64,000 nt of DNA from Combretum micranthum (Eukaryota; Streptophyta; Magnoliopsida; Myrtales; Combretaceae). The stretch lies in contig JAMXBD010001257.1 in the NCBI GenBank assembly GCA_024138025.1, forward strand, positions 248,001-312,000. Direction: 5' to 3'. Of the stretch, positions 34,650-47,289 are shown piece by piece. Below the pieces are notes generated by a model. The model made no database searches. It worked only from the letters and a program-made list of their open reading frames with translations, and was not told the DNA's origin. Within the stretch, counting starts at the first letter, position 1, and the number at the start of each line of letters is the position of its first letter. The translations under genes were made by a program, and so were the position numbers.

Positions 34650-36725
34650 CGTGCCAATTGATTTATAAGCCAGTGTTGATTATATGTTCTTGGGTAGCAA
34701 TTGCTTCCAAAAATTGGATAGGAGAGACCGGATGGTACATCAAAAGAAATACTGAGCAACATAGTTTACTCGTTTTGTGTTGGTATGTATAGTACTGGAC
34801 AACAATTTGTGTTGTTGGTTGTTTGATATATACGAGTACGTCATAAAAACGTTAAAAAAGGATTGAGATATCTAGGAAATTTGAATTTTTCAATGGAATG
34901 AATATGTCTTATACTTCAAATAGTATTGTTTTTCTTTCAAGTTATCTGGTACTTTGAAGATATATTATCAATCTATGACAATAATCAAACAAGAAATTAA
35001 GATTTTTGTTTAGTCTAGTCTTATAAATTTATGCGAACTAAATGCTATCACAATGTTCACATGATATCTATCTATATATTTGTGTATATATATGGTTTGG
35101 CCATGACAAAATCGGTGAGTGTTACTTCGGTTTATCAAGCTTAGTCGTGATGATCAACCATTTTGATGGAGGTTAACTTCACTTGAAGAAATCCCAAGTT
35201 TGTATCGTTGCAGTTTGGTCGAGCCTTTCGAGAAACTTTGGTTTCCAATCAACTCTCAAATATTCTTCTTCAGACCTAAATGAAAATTTCTCCAAAGTTG
35301 GTGGGTTCATACAATCTAATTTCCATCACCATTAATGGCTAATTAGATTAGACCCTTGTTAGACAATACCAGGTCAAGTCGGTCGTACTCGTATCATTAT
35401 ACTACATTGGTAATTAAGATTCTATAAAAGTGAAATCTTATGATGCAATCCATGTCGTAGCGTTCACCTGGCCTATAGTACTTGGAAACTAATTAAGCAG
35501 ATAAGATATGTCAAGGAAAAAAAAAAAAAAACATCGAAAAGAGATTGGTAAATGATTGAATGGTTATAGATGGAATATTTATGATTGTTCAATTGAACAA
35601 AAGGCCCTAAATGCTAGGCAACAACTTGACCAGTAAGCATCCCACTATTTCCATACGAAACGTGAGGGAAGAAACAAGACACACCTTATCCAATGAAAAA
35701 GGTTGTCTCTTACTTCAGTAAAAATGTCAAGCCATAATTTTAAAAAGTCCAAACACATGAGTTATATAGGAAAGACATAAACTAAGGCCTTGCCCAAAAA
35801 AAAAAAAAAAAAGTACTAAAAAATATTAAAAAGTTAATAATAAATATTAGTGATAGTAAATAATTGGTAGATAGAGTTTCTAAATCGATGGAAAAATGGC
35901 TTATACTTTTTATAAATTGGAAGTTATTTTCCCAAAAAAAAATTATAAATGAGTTTCTATATTTCAAAATAAAAGAAAATATTTTGTAATAATTGTCCCA
36001 CTTTTTTCAATAGACATGGAAAAATTGAAGGAATTTTTCTCAAAAATATTTTAGGCCTTAACAATCAAGTGAATTTATGTTAGAGCAAATGTTAAATTTG
36101 ATTCTTGAATTTTACACAAAATAATTTGTCAAAAAAATTAATATATATATATCATGTCTTTACAAATAAGCTAAAATCTATACAGGATTTTTGTATTTAA
36201 CCCTTATTATTATTACTTGGACATCTTCCTAAAGCAACACATATTCATTATTAAAAAATCTAGGTTAATAATTGTTTTGTCGAGCTAATCTAATTCTGAG
36301 GTCCATGTTGGATACTTTTTTTGGAGGTGCTAGATGCTTCCACTTAATTCGACCTGTGCAAGTACTATCTTGGAGTTATCCTCTTAATGTGCATGATACT
36401 TTTCATTCTTCCAATCAACATGTACTATGATGGAAAAGAAATAAATTCTAGTTGCAACGATTCAAAGGGAGGAACTATTGAATATTTTTTTTTTTTTTTT
36501 TTTTTATACTTCTTATAATTGCAACCATTTCTAGTTATCTATCTCTTATATCATCATCATGCCCTTTACCTTGTATCCCGATTTCTAAATTTTTTGTATT
36601 ATTTATACTAATCATAAAATTAAGAGCATAATAAAAAGTTCTTTTGTTTTAATTCATGTTTACTTCTATTGTTTCTATTATATGTTAATGTTAGAAATAA
36701 TATATGAATTTTCATAAAAAGTTTA
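34650..36725. other. Non-coding AT-rich stretch
   Basis: No gene, RNA or clear transposon boundary seen. Poly-A runs lie at about 35519-35532 and 35797-35812, and a poly-T run at about 36487-36506. Confidence 0.45.
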
Positions 36726-36893
36726 ATCATGTATTAAAGTTTAGTTTTAAATAATTTAGTATTTAAAGCAAGTTTGTGTATACAGTTTTCCTACTTGAAA
36801 CAAGTTTAATCAAGTAGAAAAATTAGATAAAAAAATATACGCAAAAACTTGTTTCAAGTATCAAATTATTTAAAGTTAAATTTTAAATACTTG
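36726..36893. repeat. Foldback (inverted repeat) element
   Basis: Left arm about 36726-36782 and right arm about 36836-36893 are inverted copies (TTTAAATAATTTAGTATTTA against AAGTATCAAATTATTTAAA), about 57 bp each with a 53-bp loop. The right-arm motif recurs in diverged form at about 36910-36985. A small AT-rich MITE is the likely explanation; no target duplication was identified. Confidence 0.5.
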
Positions 36894-39529
36894 ATTAAAC
36901 TTTTTGCAGAAGTTCAGATATCAAACTATTCAAAATCAAACTTCAGATACCTAATTGGATTTTTTTGCAAAAGTTTAAGTATCATTTTTGATATTATTTC
37001 TTTCTATTATTGTTTATCTAATATCCTTTATCCAAGATTTGCCTATTAAAACTAACAACAATTTAGCACCGGCTTCTTTTCTAACTGACCTTTTAGTCCT
37101 ATCTTTATCATGCCTAAACGTACTAATCTTTCACCTTCTCCTTTTAATTTTCTAATGGCTATGTCGCTTAAAACATTCACATTTACAGTTACTATTGTTA
37201 CTGTGACTTAACTCTTCTCTATTTGTTCGTGGAAGTGCGCATATATGGCCTTGTTTGAGAGCAAGTCTTAACCTAAAGAATTGAGATGCAACAATTGTAA
37301 CACATACTCGTACCATGATACTACCTAAAGGCTTAAAAAAAAAAAAACAAAAAGAAAAAAGCTTACTAAAATTCACAAATATAATACTACAAATATTCTC
37401 CACAGGTATCAATCCATAGTCCACTCAGTCTACAACATAATCTGATAAGCTTGACATGATAAAAACAACCCAATGGGTGGTTTTATTTAACAAAGTGGCA
37501 AACATAAATCCTCCATCTCGTCCTCTTAATATTCGAAACAACTATTGCCAATGCCACTTCCATAATATAGGTCAAATCCACTATCGTTATATATATATGT
37601 ATATATCTTGGTCAAGCATGACTAGAAATCGTTTAAAAATTATAGAGCTAAAACTAAACTTTTTATTGAACTCGAAATTCATATTTGAACTTGGCTTGTT
37701 TAACTAAATGAGTTCTATTTCAAGCTCGAGCTCAAGTCAAGTTAAGTTGAGCCTTCTATCGAGCTTTTATCAAGCTTGGAATTTAAGCTTGAACTCGATT
37801 AATTTAAATAACCCATTTTCTTTTTTTTTTTAAACCTAAAGATAATTATACGAGCTTTAAATATATATATATATATACACATATGTTAATAGAAAATTAG
37901 TTTTTGTTGTTCTAATTATATACTTATATATAGTATATTATAAATATAAAACCTATAAATCTGTTAATAAACTTCTTCATGAGTTTGTTTACAAATCTAT
38001 TCGTGAGTTAAATCAAAATTTGAGCTCAACTTATTTACTAATTAAGCTCGAGTTTAGTCGAGCTTAAAACAAGTTGAGCTCAATTAGCTCAAGAGCAGCT
38101 CTGCTTGTTTGTATCTCTAGACATAACATTGTTGCTTGAAAAATATGATTATATAAAAGGGTGAGTGAAAGAGTGCAATGTGATAGTTGTTACGCTTGGA
38201 TGTACTAGTTAGGTAGAACAAAGAACATACATGGTAGTACCAATACAACAGTCAACCACTTACTATATCATTTAAGGTGAAACATACATGACAAATTTGG
38301 CATCTCGAGACTCTACAATGCTAACTTTTTCCTCAATGAGAATACTCTCCGGTTATAAAACGTTTGAAACGATTTTTCCCCCCGTTGATGAGAGAGTAGA
38401 TTCTTCAGCCAATCAAAGCGATTTCAATGCACCTATGCAAGAATATTTATTATAATTGCTTATATAGATGATGTTTATTTGGACCTTCTTTAATAGTTTT
38501 GCTTTTCCATGTTTATTGCGTCCAACATATAAATAAAATAGATAAAAAAGCAAAATAGGTATAATATCCCATTTATGGAGCAAGTGGCAGGCAATAGTTA
38601 GTTTAATTCAATACTTGATGGTTTTCATCTGTCTATAAAGAAAAATATTTTAAGTGATTAAAAACGATAACAACTTTAAATATGTTGTTAATGAAATAAA
38701 TGTAGGCATATGGATGCTCACTTATAGAAATAAGCAAGAATATACTTACTGTTGTCTTAATCATAATTTTTTACCTTTTTATTTGCATTATAAATAATTG
38801 TTTATGTATAATCATGTATGTAAATAAAGCAAATCTAGTTATAAACCACTTGAATTGGGTTTGGTGTTTATAATAGTCGGGTCAAGTTTGAGTTACTTGA
38901 ATAATGTATCAAGTTGAGTTCAAGTTGTATGATTTTTTGTTTGATTAACTTGCAAATCTAATCAAACTTGTATTGAACTTAAATAATAAGCATGTTTAAG
39001 TCAAATTAAGATATTAATATTTTAAACATATATATATTTTATGGAAATATTACACCTAGATGAGTTTAATCAAATTGAGTTTAAACACAGATAATATCAA
39101 ATTAAAACTGGATTCAAGATTTAAATTTTAAATCAATTTAGTACCTTAGCTCAAAATTGTATCATTTCAACTCATTTCTTACTTCAATATCATCAAGAAA
39201 TGGCAAAGATTACAACAAGTGCAATAGCATGTCTTCACAATACACGGTGAAGAGAAAAAAGAACCCATTCAGCCTCATCAAAGCAAAACACGACAACAAC
39301 TATTCTTAAGAAGAGTTCATGATTGGCTATAGATTTGTCCACCTTGAAAAGGAGGCAAGAGTTTGTGTAGACCTCAGCTGCAACACTCAAACGTGAGCAA
39401 GTGCACAAGGAAAAGCTAGGCTTGGTCCTTGAATGGTGGTGTCCTTTTTTTCGGGACATCGAATTGAAAATTGGATCTTAACATGAAACCAAATAAAATA
39501 GACTAATGGATTTTTTTTTCTTTTTTATC
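36894..39529. other. Non-coding stretch with AGCTCGAG-type diverged repeat
   Basis: From about 37680 to 38110 words such as CTCGAGCTC, CAAGTTGAGC and GAGCTTAAAACAAGTTGAGC recur in both orientations, ending in GCTTGTTTGTATCTCTAG. This resembles remnants of a hAT-like MITE, but I could not define ends. A related CAAGTTGAGTTCAAGTT patch lies at 38880-38960. Short open frames, including a 74-codon minus-strand frame at 39459-39235, match no known family. Confidence 0.4.
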
Positions 39530-39532
39530 TTA

Positions 39533-39827
39533 GATAAATTTTATATTTGGTACTTGAATTTTACCAAATTATGCAATCAACTACCTAAAGTTTAAAAATG
39601 TCAATTTACTACCAATAAACTTTTCTATTCATTTATAATTCATAGATAAGATAATTAATTCTAATGAGTAAAGTTTAGGTAGTTAATGGGAAAATTTTGA
39701 AAAATTCGGGTAATTAATTGCAAAAGTCGCAAAATTTAGACAATATATTGACATTTTTAAACTCAAAGTACTTAACTACACATATCGACAAAGTAGAGGT
39801 ACCAATTGTGACATTTACCAATTTCAT
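39533..39827. repeat. Foldback MITE (copy of the TTTGGTAC family)
   Basis: The left arm (TATTTGGTACTTGAATTTTA, then CCTAAAGTTTAAAAATGTCAAT) is matched in inverted orientation by the right arm (ATTGACATTTTTAAACTCAAAG, then GAGGTACCAATTGTGACATTTACC). It shares end features with 44574-44922 and 53650-54012. Confidence 0.5.
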
Positions 39828-39961
39828 TTTTAACAAAAAAATAAGCCTGCAAATCATTCCTATTGATAAGGAATTATACTATATTGCAATCTTGGTATGG
39901 CATGTAACTATTAAGTTGAAAACCCACCACCCCGCCCCCACCCCATTGATGCAATAGTATG

Positions 39962-40219
39962 CAATCCGATCAGGCGCCTTTTTTCCTTTAACAAAAGATA
40001 AATACTATGGTGCATGAAATGATATGCCTGGCGAGAGGATTGTAAGCATTTTCTTACGCCAAACACTTCATGTTTTTTCGACAGACATAATGTGGCCCAA
40101 ACGTTACTAAAGCAGGAAGTGATAGCATTTATATAATTTGCGTTATGATTGCTGCATGTTGCCAAGGAAAAGATGACAAGCACATAGAGGCTGTATATTA
40201 AAGTACTTTTCACATGCAT
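39962..40219 (-). CDS. Candidate small secreted protein, weak
   Basis: A minus-strand frame from ATG 40219 starts MHVKSTLIYSLYVLVIFSLA, a good signal-peptide shape, followed by CSNHN and three further cysteines (SCF, LCL, KCL). The frame runs on to about 39911 and its end lies in low-complexity sequence, so the true 3' end or a splice site is unknown. Composition is more balanced than the neighbourhood. It may be a cysteine-rich peptide gene, a remnant or chance. Confidence 0.25.
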
Positions 40220-43200
40220 TCATGGGCAAAAAGCCTAATTTTGATAAGGCACTTTAGTTTGTCTCTTGATTTTGATTTGATGATATCATTAGATTGCTTG
40301 TGAACATCTCTCTTTCCTTCACAGGATTGAGTTCTCACTTTTTTCTTCAAAGGTTATTTATTAGTTATGTCATAGTGTTCTCCCCATTTGGACACTTTTT
40401 AATAATGATCTCGATGTGCTTGTTAAAAATTTACTAATTTGAGAACAATGTGTGATTTTAGCAAAAAGATTTTAGTCTAAATAAATAAATAAATGACCTC
40501 TTTATAGTCTCATTTAGAATCTATTTAAGCTTCAAAAATTATAAAACATGTCTTGGGACAAATATTTGCAATTTCAAATTATAATTCGACACCAATTATA
40601 AGGACACACGAAAAAATAAATGAATAAGTTGGTATTGATTTTTATGTTAATTTGATAAATTTGCTCTACACCTTACTATAATTCGCTTAGACATTATAAA
40701 CTAGAAAAAAGGGAATAAATATCCATCCATGAATAAGATTATTATTAGATGTGTAGAAATTGTAAAAAACAAAGTCCTTAGCAACTAAATAATTTTTAGA
40801 TGTAGTGGCCAATCAATTATGGAGTAATGTTTTCAATGCATAGTTTCTCTTAGATTGATATAGTCTAGAACATTATAAAGATTAGATCCTACAAGAATAG
40901 TTAATGACTTGATTTACCTTAATCAGATGGATTAAGTTAAATAATAGAGGATTAAGAATTATTCAAACTAATGTTATCAATACTCCCAAAAAAAAAAAAA
41001 AAACTAATATTATTAATGAACAATGATGCTACTTAGATTAGAATATATTTAATCGAATTAATCCTAAGATTTTTGTTTGACTTTAATGGACTTATATTGA
41101 GTAAATTTGAAATCAATGGTGGCTTTTAACTATAGGAGTTACATGAAATATATATATAAAGATTAAAGCTAATAAGGATCCACATATACCAAAACCATTT
41201 ACTGACAGATGAGTTAAAGAATCAAATGAGGGATTCTCAAACTTGACTCTAACTTAGAAAATATGGAAAATTAGGATGGTTAGCTCAGTTTGTTTGGTCA
41301 ATCGAGCCATGTAAAGTGAAGTAGAGTTTGAGTCTAGCATTGTTGGTTGTCTAAACTACAAGAACCATTAACCAAAGCACAAGAATGGTAAATGAAACTC
41401 CACTAAACATATAATGTACCTTTAAACTTAATTTAGTGGATAAAACTAGAGAATTTATGCAAATTAAATTTTTCAAAGAAGTTCAATCCTCTAAATCCAC
41501 TCTTTTGAATATGAATTCTTAATTAGGTAAAAGAAACCCTTCAAATTGCTTAACCAAAGATGCTTGTAGGGTAGCCTTATCTCACATATTCTTATGTTTT
41601 TGAGAAGGCTAATATCACGTTTGGTACCAGAACTTTCCTTAAATATATAATTAACTATATGAACTTTAAAGTAGTCAATTTAATAGTTCATTAATATTAC
41701 CTCAGCTAACAAATTAACTTTGTTCCTAAGCCGACACTCCTAATAATGGGGAAGTAACACATGTCAATGGTCAATAAAAAATTATAAAATTAGACAATTA
41801 AGTGGGTGGATTAATGTAGAATCATAAGTTTCTACTAACTATGCAAAATACCTTTAAAAAACTATAGATATATTAATAGAAGTCATAAAAAAACTAGTAA
41901 TACATAAGGAATGTAAAAAAATTAAAAAATTTAGGTTATCTTTTTTATAGCAACTCTCAATCCATAATTTAATATACATAAAGAGTAAGTAAAGTCAAAA
42001 TTAAGTTATATTCTATTATTTTATTTAAAAGAAGTTATGAATTGAAGGAAAATCAAACTTTTCAACTTGTCTCAAATTCTTAATTATATACATGAAAAAA
42101 AAAATTTTTTCTTATAAACTTTATGACTATAACTCCACTTGAATGAATTCTATAAATATAAGGTAGTTAGGAGGAGGGAGGGAAAAAAGAGATAAAGAAG
42201 TGTAAAAACAAATGCAATAAGAAAGATATATTATTTTAATAGTTGATGAGTTAGTAAAAACGTGTTTGTATTTCTTATATTTTAGCCTATTTAATTCAAA
42301 TAGGTAGAATCAGTAAACTTAGTTAAAACATAAGATTCTATGAGTTTATGTGTAAACTCGATTGAAATCGTAATATTTTACAAAAAAATGATTCTATACA
42401 CGAGTCAATTCAAAGGGTTTTCTAAAATCGTAAAAACTTATGGAATCATATGAGTAAAATTATAGTGCTGACAACTATGATATGTGGGTTATAAATCAAC
42501 TAATAATAACCATTTAAGTCGAGTACAAAGTTGAGATGAAATGTTTGGTACGAGTTCAAGTAAGGTAAGAATGGAAATGACTCTAATTTAGGTGGCAGAC
42601 GAAAGTGCTTGAGGTGAAAAATATTAGTTCAGTAAATTGTTTAGGTGGCTTAATTCTGAGGTGCACTGTAGTGTGATTAAATCAACCTCAAGTGAATATC
42701 ACATACTTGAATGATTTGCAAGTAAATCAACCTTAAGTAAATATCACATACTTGAGTGATTTGCTAATAAGTTTAACATTTTTCAATCCTAAGGCATGGA
42801 ATACTTATTTCTAATACGTTGTAGATTACATGGTATAGATTGATTAGAAGTGAGAATTTAAGTGGATTTTAAGTTAAGATAAAGTGATTAGGAAAAATAG
42901 AAGATATATACTCCTAGTGTAAGGTAGTTTAAACATGTTGAATTGACTATCAAAGAACGGATTGGGCCGAGAAATTGGGAGGAAGTATCTTCTAGTATTA
43001 AACATGTTGAATGAGATTAAAAGAAAATGTAAACTAGAACATAATCATGTCGTGTTGATTTGTGAACTTATATTTATATATTTATGTTAGTGAATGTTGC
43101 ATAAGCTTCCAAGGGTACATGTTACCAATTGGTAAGTTATTCATTGGACTATTCACTTCTCCTTTGAGGTCCCTTTTGTTTTCCAAGCATCAATTAGATG

Positions 43201-43600
43201 AAAACACATGATGTATTTCCATGTCTATAAACTTGTAATGTGATATAAAATTTCATAGAGACTTCCTTTTACCACCTCAATTAATATAAACACCCATATA
43301 TTTATATAATTTTTTCTTTGATTTGAAATAGAAGTAGATTTAAAAAAAGGATCTAAAAGTTTTTAGGGTCTTGTGAGAAAGAAAAGAAATCATATTAATG
43401 ATTTCACTTTTTAAGTTGTATAGTTGTCTACGCATTCATGCAATACCACAATCCAAAAAAAAAGTAAGGAATACCATGTCTTCGAATGGAAAAGAAATCT
43501 TTTAGCTCTAGAGAATTATTTATCCTAATTTGAATGATTGCATTCCATATCCACATTGTTATCTAAGAAAAAACTTTAGTAAAATAACGAAATTGGTCCA
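40220..43600. other. Non-coding AT-rich stretch
   Basis: No gene supported. A diverged tRNA-like or SINE-like segment lies at about 41273-41340 (TTAGCTCAGTTTG, then GAGTTTGAGTCTAG), too degenerate to call an RNA gene. Confidence 0.4.
42678..42767. repeat. 45-bp tandem duplication
   Basis: 42678-42722 and 42723-42767 are tandem copies with about five differences (TAAATCAACCT, AATATCACATACTTGA, TGATTTGC). Confidence 0.8.
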
Positions 43601-43606
43601 AATCAT

Positions 43607-43745
43607 GCCACGTGAGACGAGAAACGTGGGCCGACCTCCATTGTCCATAGTAATTGTCGTCCCGACAACAACAACGCTGAGCTAAGGGCCTGCGTCGTGT
43701 CTTTTTCTCGTAAAAAGACGTGGATCGTGTCGGCACTGCCAAAAA
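43607..43745. other. GC-rich patch with G-box
   Basis: A 140-bp island of balanced composition in very AT-rich DNA. It contains GCCACGTGAG (G-box core CACGTG at about 43610-43615), GTCCCGACAAC, and GTCGTG repeated three times. No reading frame of note. It could be a promoter fragment or a piece of a captured or decayed gene. Confidence 0.35.
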
Positions 43746-43802
43746 GAATTAGAAAATATATATATATATATATATAGAATTAAGATACCTATCCGATTAG
43801 AT

Positions 43803-43963
43803 TGTTTGATTTATTTATATATATATATATATGGTTTTATATTTGATTTATTTAATTAGTTTATAAGTAAAATATATATTTTTTATTTATATTTATTTTT
43901 TTATAAACATTCAATTTAAAAATGATAAAAATAAGAAACGATTGAAAAAAAATAAATCAAACA
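43803..43963. repeat. Small AT-rich MITE-like element
   Basis: Perfect 14-bp terminal inverted repeats, TGTTTGATTTATTT at 43803-43816 and AAATAAATCAAACA at 43950-43963. The interior is AT-rich with (TA)n. Target duplication not identified. Confidence 0.45.
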
Positions 43964-44573
43964 TACCTTTATATATAAACGTATTAACAATATTTTATTA
44001 TATTATTAACAAATTATAGCTTTTTTAAAACAACTATTACTCATGTTTGATATACTTTATATATATTAAAATTTTATTAAGATAATACGTTACATGTAAT
44101 ATATTGTATTACTTTATTAATTTCTCACTGATGAATGTAATCCTCACCTTTTTTTTTTTTTAATTTCTTGGAGTATTTTTATTAATTAAAACGCCATTTT
44201 GTGCGCTGAAGACACAATTTTCGCGGTTTTACAATCAAATTACTTGGGGATCCGCATCAGTGCATCATAATATTTATTATTTGAATAAAATAAAAAGAAG
44301 CAGCATGTGCATGATATAGAAGCATAATAGATCTGATTTCGTAAGAAGTTTGGAGTTCTGATTATATTGTATGATTTTTTTTATCATTTATTTTCCTCAA
44401 ACAGCATTACTTTTTATAATTAAATAATGTCTCAATTTTCTTCAAACAAATTAAATTGAATTTTCTTCATTATATGGATTATTGTAGAGGAAATAAACTA
44501 AATTGAGTATGGCAAAAAATAAATAAATAAATAAATAAAGTTGAGTAATTTTAAGCATTTAAGATTAATTTAA
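43964..44573. other. AT-rich stretch, nothing recognised
   Basis: AT-rich sequence with an (AAAT)n run at about 44517-44538. No gene seen. Confidence 0.4.
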
Positions 44574-44922
44574 AGGGAAAATGTTCATTTTGATATTTGA
44601 ACTTTGATGAAGTAGATGATGTAGTACCTAAACTTTTAAAATGTCCAATTCATACTTAATTAAACTTTTCATGCCCGTACCTAAATTTTTAAAAAGTTTA
44701 ATTTTATACACAATTAACCTTTTCATACCTCTTTTTCACTACTCCCACTCTTTTATTATTTCTTGAAATAGTTAATATATATCAGCCAATGATTGAGTGG
44801 GTAATGTTTAGGGTATAAAAATTTCATTTAGCTATGAAATTAGACTTTTAAAAGTTCAGATACCTAATTATCTATTTTATTAAAGTTTACATATTAGAAA
44901 AGACATTTCCTGTAATTTGGAA
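44574..44922. repeat. Foldback MITE (copy of the TTTGGTAC family)
   Basis: The left arm (AAATGTTCATTTTGATATTTGA, CCTAAACTTTTAAAATGTCC) is matched inverted by the right arm (GGACATT-like ends, GACTTTTAAAAGTTCAGATACC, GACATTTCC). Arms are about 80 bp and diverged. Same general family as 39533-39827 and 53650-54012. Confidence 0.5.
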
Positions 44923-46568
44923 GTTCAAATCACAAATTAAATTTTTGAATTTAAGCCCAATTGAATCTATTTAAATTTGACTTTTATTATTAAAAAAATT
45001 ATATTTTCTAGGTTACTCACCTAAACTATGCTTGACTAGGTAAGTTCTGAGTGGATATTAAATGTCAATGGGTAGGGTCTAGGTACTGAATTTTTGGAAC
45101 CTACTCCCATAAGGTAAGGTACAAGTATAAACTTTCTATACCTTGTACTCATCCTGGAATCTGCACTCTTGTAAGTATAGGGTACAAGTTCCTACCTACC
45201 ATGTGTCTATCCTATAAAAATTGTATAAAATAATGTTAGGTTATTAACAATTAAATAGTACTATTCGAAATTATCCAATATATGCTGAAACGATTTATTA
45301 TCAATATAAATCAGAGCGAGGATAGTATGATATTGTGAATGGAAAAAAAGTACTTAAAATTTTTTTTTTCATTGATGAAGACATATTAAATATTAACTGA
45401 AGCAAAGAAATAAGTTGCATTATGATCGAATATTAAAGAGATGAATGTTTTAATACTTTGCATTTTAGATATTAATTGTAGAGACAAGTTTCATTATAAA
45501 AATATCAGTTATCTTTTCATGCTAGTTAGTATAGAAATGTCTTCAAGTTATTACATTGTAATTTAGGTTTTTGGTTGTAACTTGTGTGTTTGAAATTTTA
45601 TATTATTATTTCTATTATCACATAAACAAATTTTGGATATCATAGAATTTGTGATATTGAAAAATTATTTTTAGATTTCTTTTCACCCTCCAAAAATAAT
45701 TTTGCTATAATAAAAACTTGAAAAACAATGTGACTTTTCATGGTACATAAAACTTTTTATGCCACAATAATTTTAAAATTCTAAAAGAAAAAAAATGATA
45801 TGTTTCATAGATTACTATATATCCTATAGGTTTCATAGGATATAGAGTATATGATGAGTATAAAGTAGTTGCATGATAGATTTCGAATATAAAATTTAAA
45901 ATTTTATATCTTACAAGGTAAAGTACCAATAACACTTTGTAACCTACACAGGCATGCCTAATTTTACTTTTACTTGATACACCAATATATTTTTAAGTTT
46001 AGTTCTACTTTAGTATTTACGTTCATGTGCTTTCATCTGAAGTCAAGTTTAGTTGCAAAGCTCGAGTAAATAAAAACGTACTGGCCAAAGTCAAACTGCT
46101 TATCCTCTCCACCAAATCGAGGAATTTTCGGTTACTTGCAATATAAAACAATTAAATTTACACACTATCAGAACGTATGTACTTACTCATATCTACTCTA
46201 ATATATAATAATCCAAAAAAAAAAAAAAATACTAAACCTAATAAATTAAACGAAAAAACAAATAAAACAAATAAATATCATATTAATAAGATTTTGTTAT
46301 GTATATATAATATAAAAAATTATAGTTTTCAAAATAATTATCCATACTTACATATCTTATACGTTCTGTATTATAAAATTATTATTGTTTGACATATCAA
46401 AGAAATAATAAATCATTTTTAAAATAAATACTATTCATGATTTATCAATACAGTTATGCATAAAAAAAATTAATTATTAATATTTACTTATCATTTATAT
46501 ATTATACATGGCATATAAATCTTTCTCCCATCATACCAAATAAATACCTTATTTTAAAAAAAAATCCC
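44923..46568. other. Upstream region of the PRA1 gene, no other gene
   Basis: AT-rich non-coding sequence. No RNA gene or transposon end supported. Confidence 0.45.
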
Positions 46569-46725
46569 TATAAATCTCTCACCCCCAAATTATATTTTCC
46601 TCCTACCCACCGTTCCGAGACTCGCACATCTTCTAATCATCTTCTTCACCTTTCCTTCCTCCCCTCCTCCTCCTCTTCTTCTTCATCCGCACTCCAAACC
46701 CTAAACAAACACAAACCCACCAACC
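46569..46725 (+). promoter_or_regulatory. TATA box and pyrimidine-rich leader of the PRA1.F gene
   Basis: TATAAAT at 46569-46575 stands 157 bp before the ATG. It is followed by a strongly C/T-rich leader (CCTCCTCCTCTTCTTCTTC at about 46665-46684), typical of well-expressed plant genes. The ATG at 46726 sits in ACCATGGC, a strong initiation context. Confidence 0.65.
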
Positions 46726-47289
46726 ATGGCATCCTACGGCACAATCCCAGCATCATCTTCCCCGGAATACATGTCCCGTGCTAAAGACCGCATAAAGTCA
46801 AACCTAGCAACACGCCGTCCATGGAAACAAATGCTCAACATCCACTCTCTATCCTTCCCACGTACATTCCAAGAAGCCATTTCACGTGTCCGAACCAACA
46901 CCGCCTTTTTTCGAACAAACTACGCCATGATAATCCTCCTTATACTCTTCCTAAGCCTCCTTTGGCATCCTATATCACTCATAGTATTCATTGTGATGAT
47001 GGCCTTGTGGTTATTCCTCTATTTCCTAAGGGATGAGCCACTTGTGGTTTTTGGTAGGGCTATTGATGATAGGGTTGTGTTGGTGGTCTTGGGATTGCTT
47101 ACGTTGTTATTTTTGTTTTTAACGGATGCCACGGTTAATATATTGGTGGCGCTTTTGATTGGGGTGGTGCTGATGGTGGTGCACGCCGCCGTGAGGAAGA
47201 CTGATGATGTGTTTGTTGATGAGGAGGGGGGTGAGAGCCAAGGGCTGATATCCGCCGGTGGTGGTCGTTTACCATCTTCCTCGTCTTAG
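46726..47289 (+). CDS. PRA1F: PRA1 family protein F (prenylated Rab acceptor)
   Basis: Intact intronless gene for 187 residues, the usual size and structure for plant PRA1 genes. PRA1 proteins are small integral membrane proteins of the endoplasmic reticulum, Golgi and endosomes that bind prenylated Rab GTPases and help vesicle traffic. Features: N-terminal tyrosine-containing leader (MASYGTIPASSSPEYMSRAK) as in the F subgroup, the RIKSNLATRRPWKQM segment (22-36), a first hydrophobic pair at about 67-80 and 82-100, the family motif YFLRDEPLVVFG (99-110), DDR at 114-116, a second hydrophobic pair at about 116-133 and 137-154, then HAAVRKTDD and an acidic Ser-rich tail. The PRA1 domain covers about 35-158. 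Codon composition changes midway: C-rich before about 46980, G/T-rich after. No frame defects. Close plant F-type members are known; the exact paralogue number is not assigned. Confidence 0.93.
   Translation: MASYGTIPASSSPEYMSRAKDRIKSNLATRRPWKQMLNIHSLSFPRTFQEAISRVRTNTAFFRTNYAMIILLILFLSLLWHPISLIVFIVMMALWLFLYFLRDEPLVVFGRAIDDRVVLVVLGLLTLLFLFLTDATVNILVALLIGVVLMVVHAAVRKTDDVFVDEEGGESQGLISAGGGRLPSSSS

Noticed and set aside
41273..41345. tRNA-like segment
   Set aside because: A- and B-box-like words are present but no cloverleaf with paired acceptor stem could be drawn.
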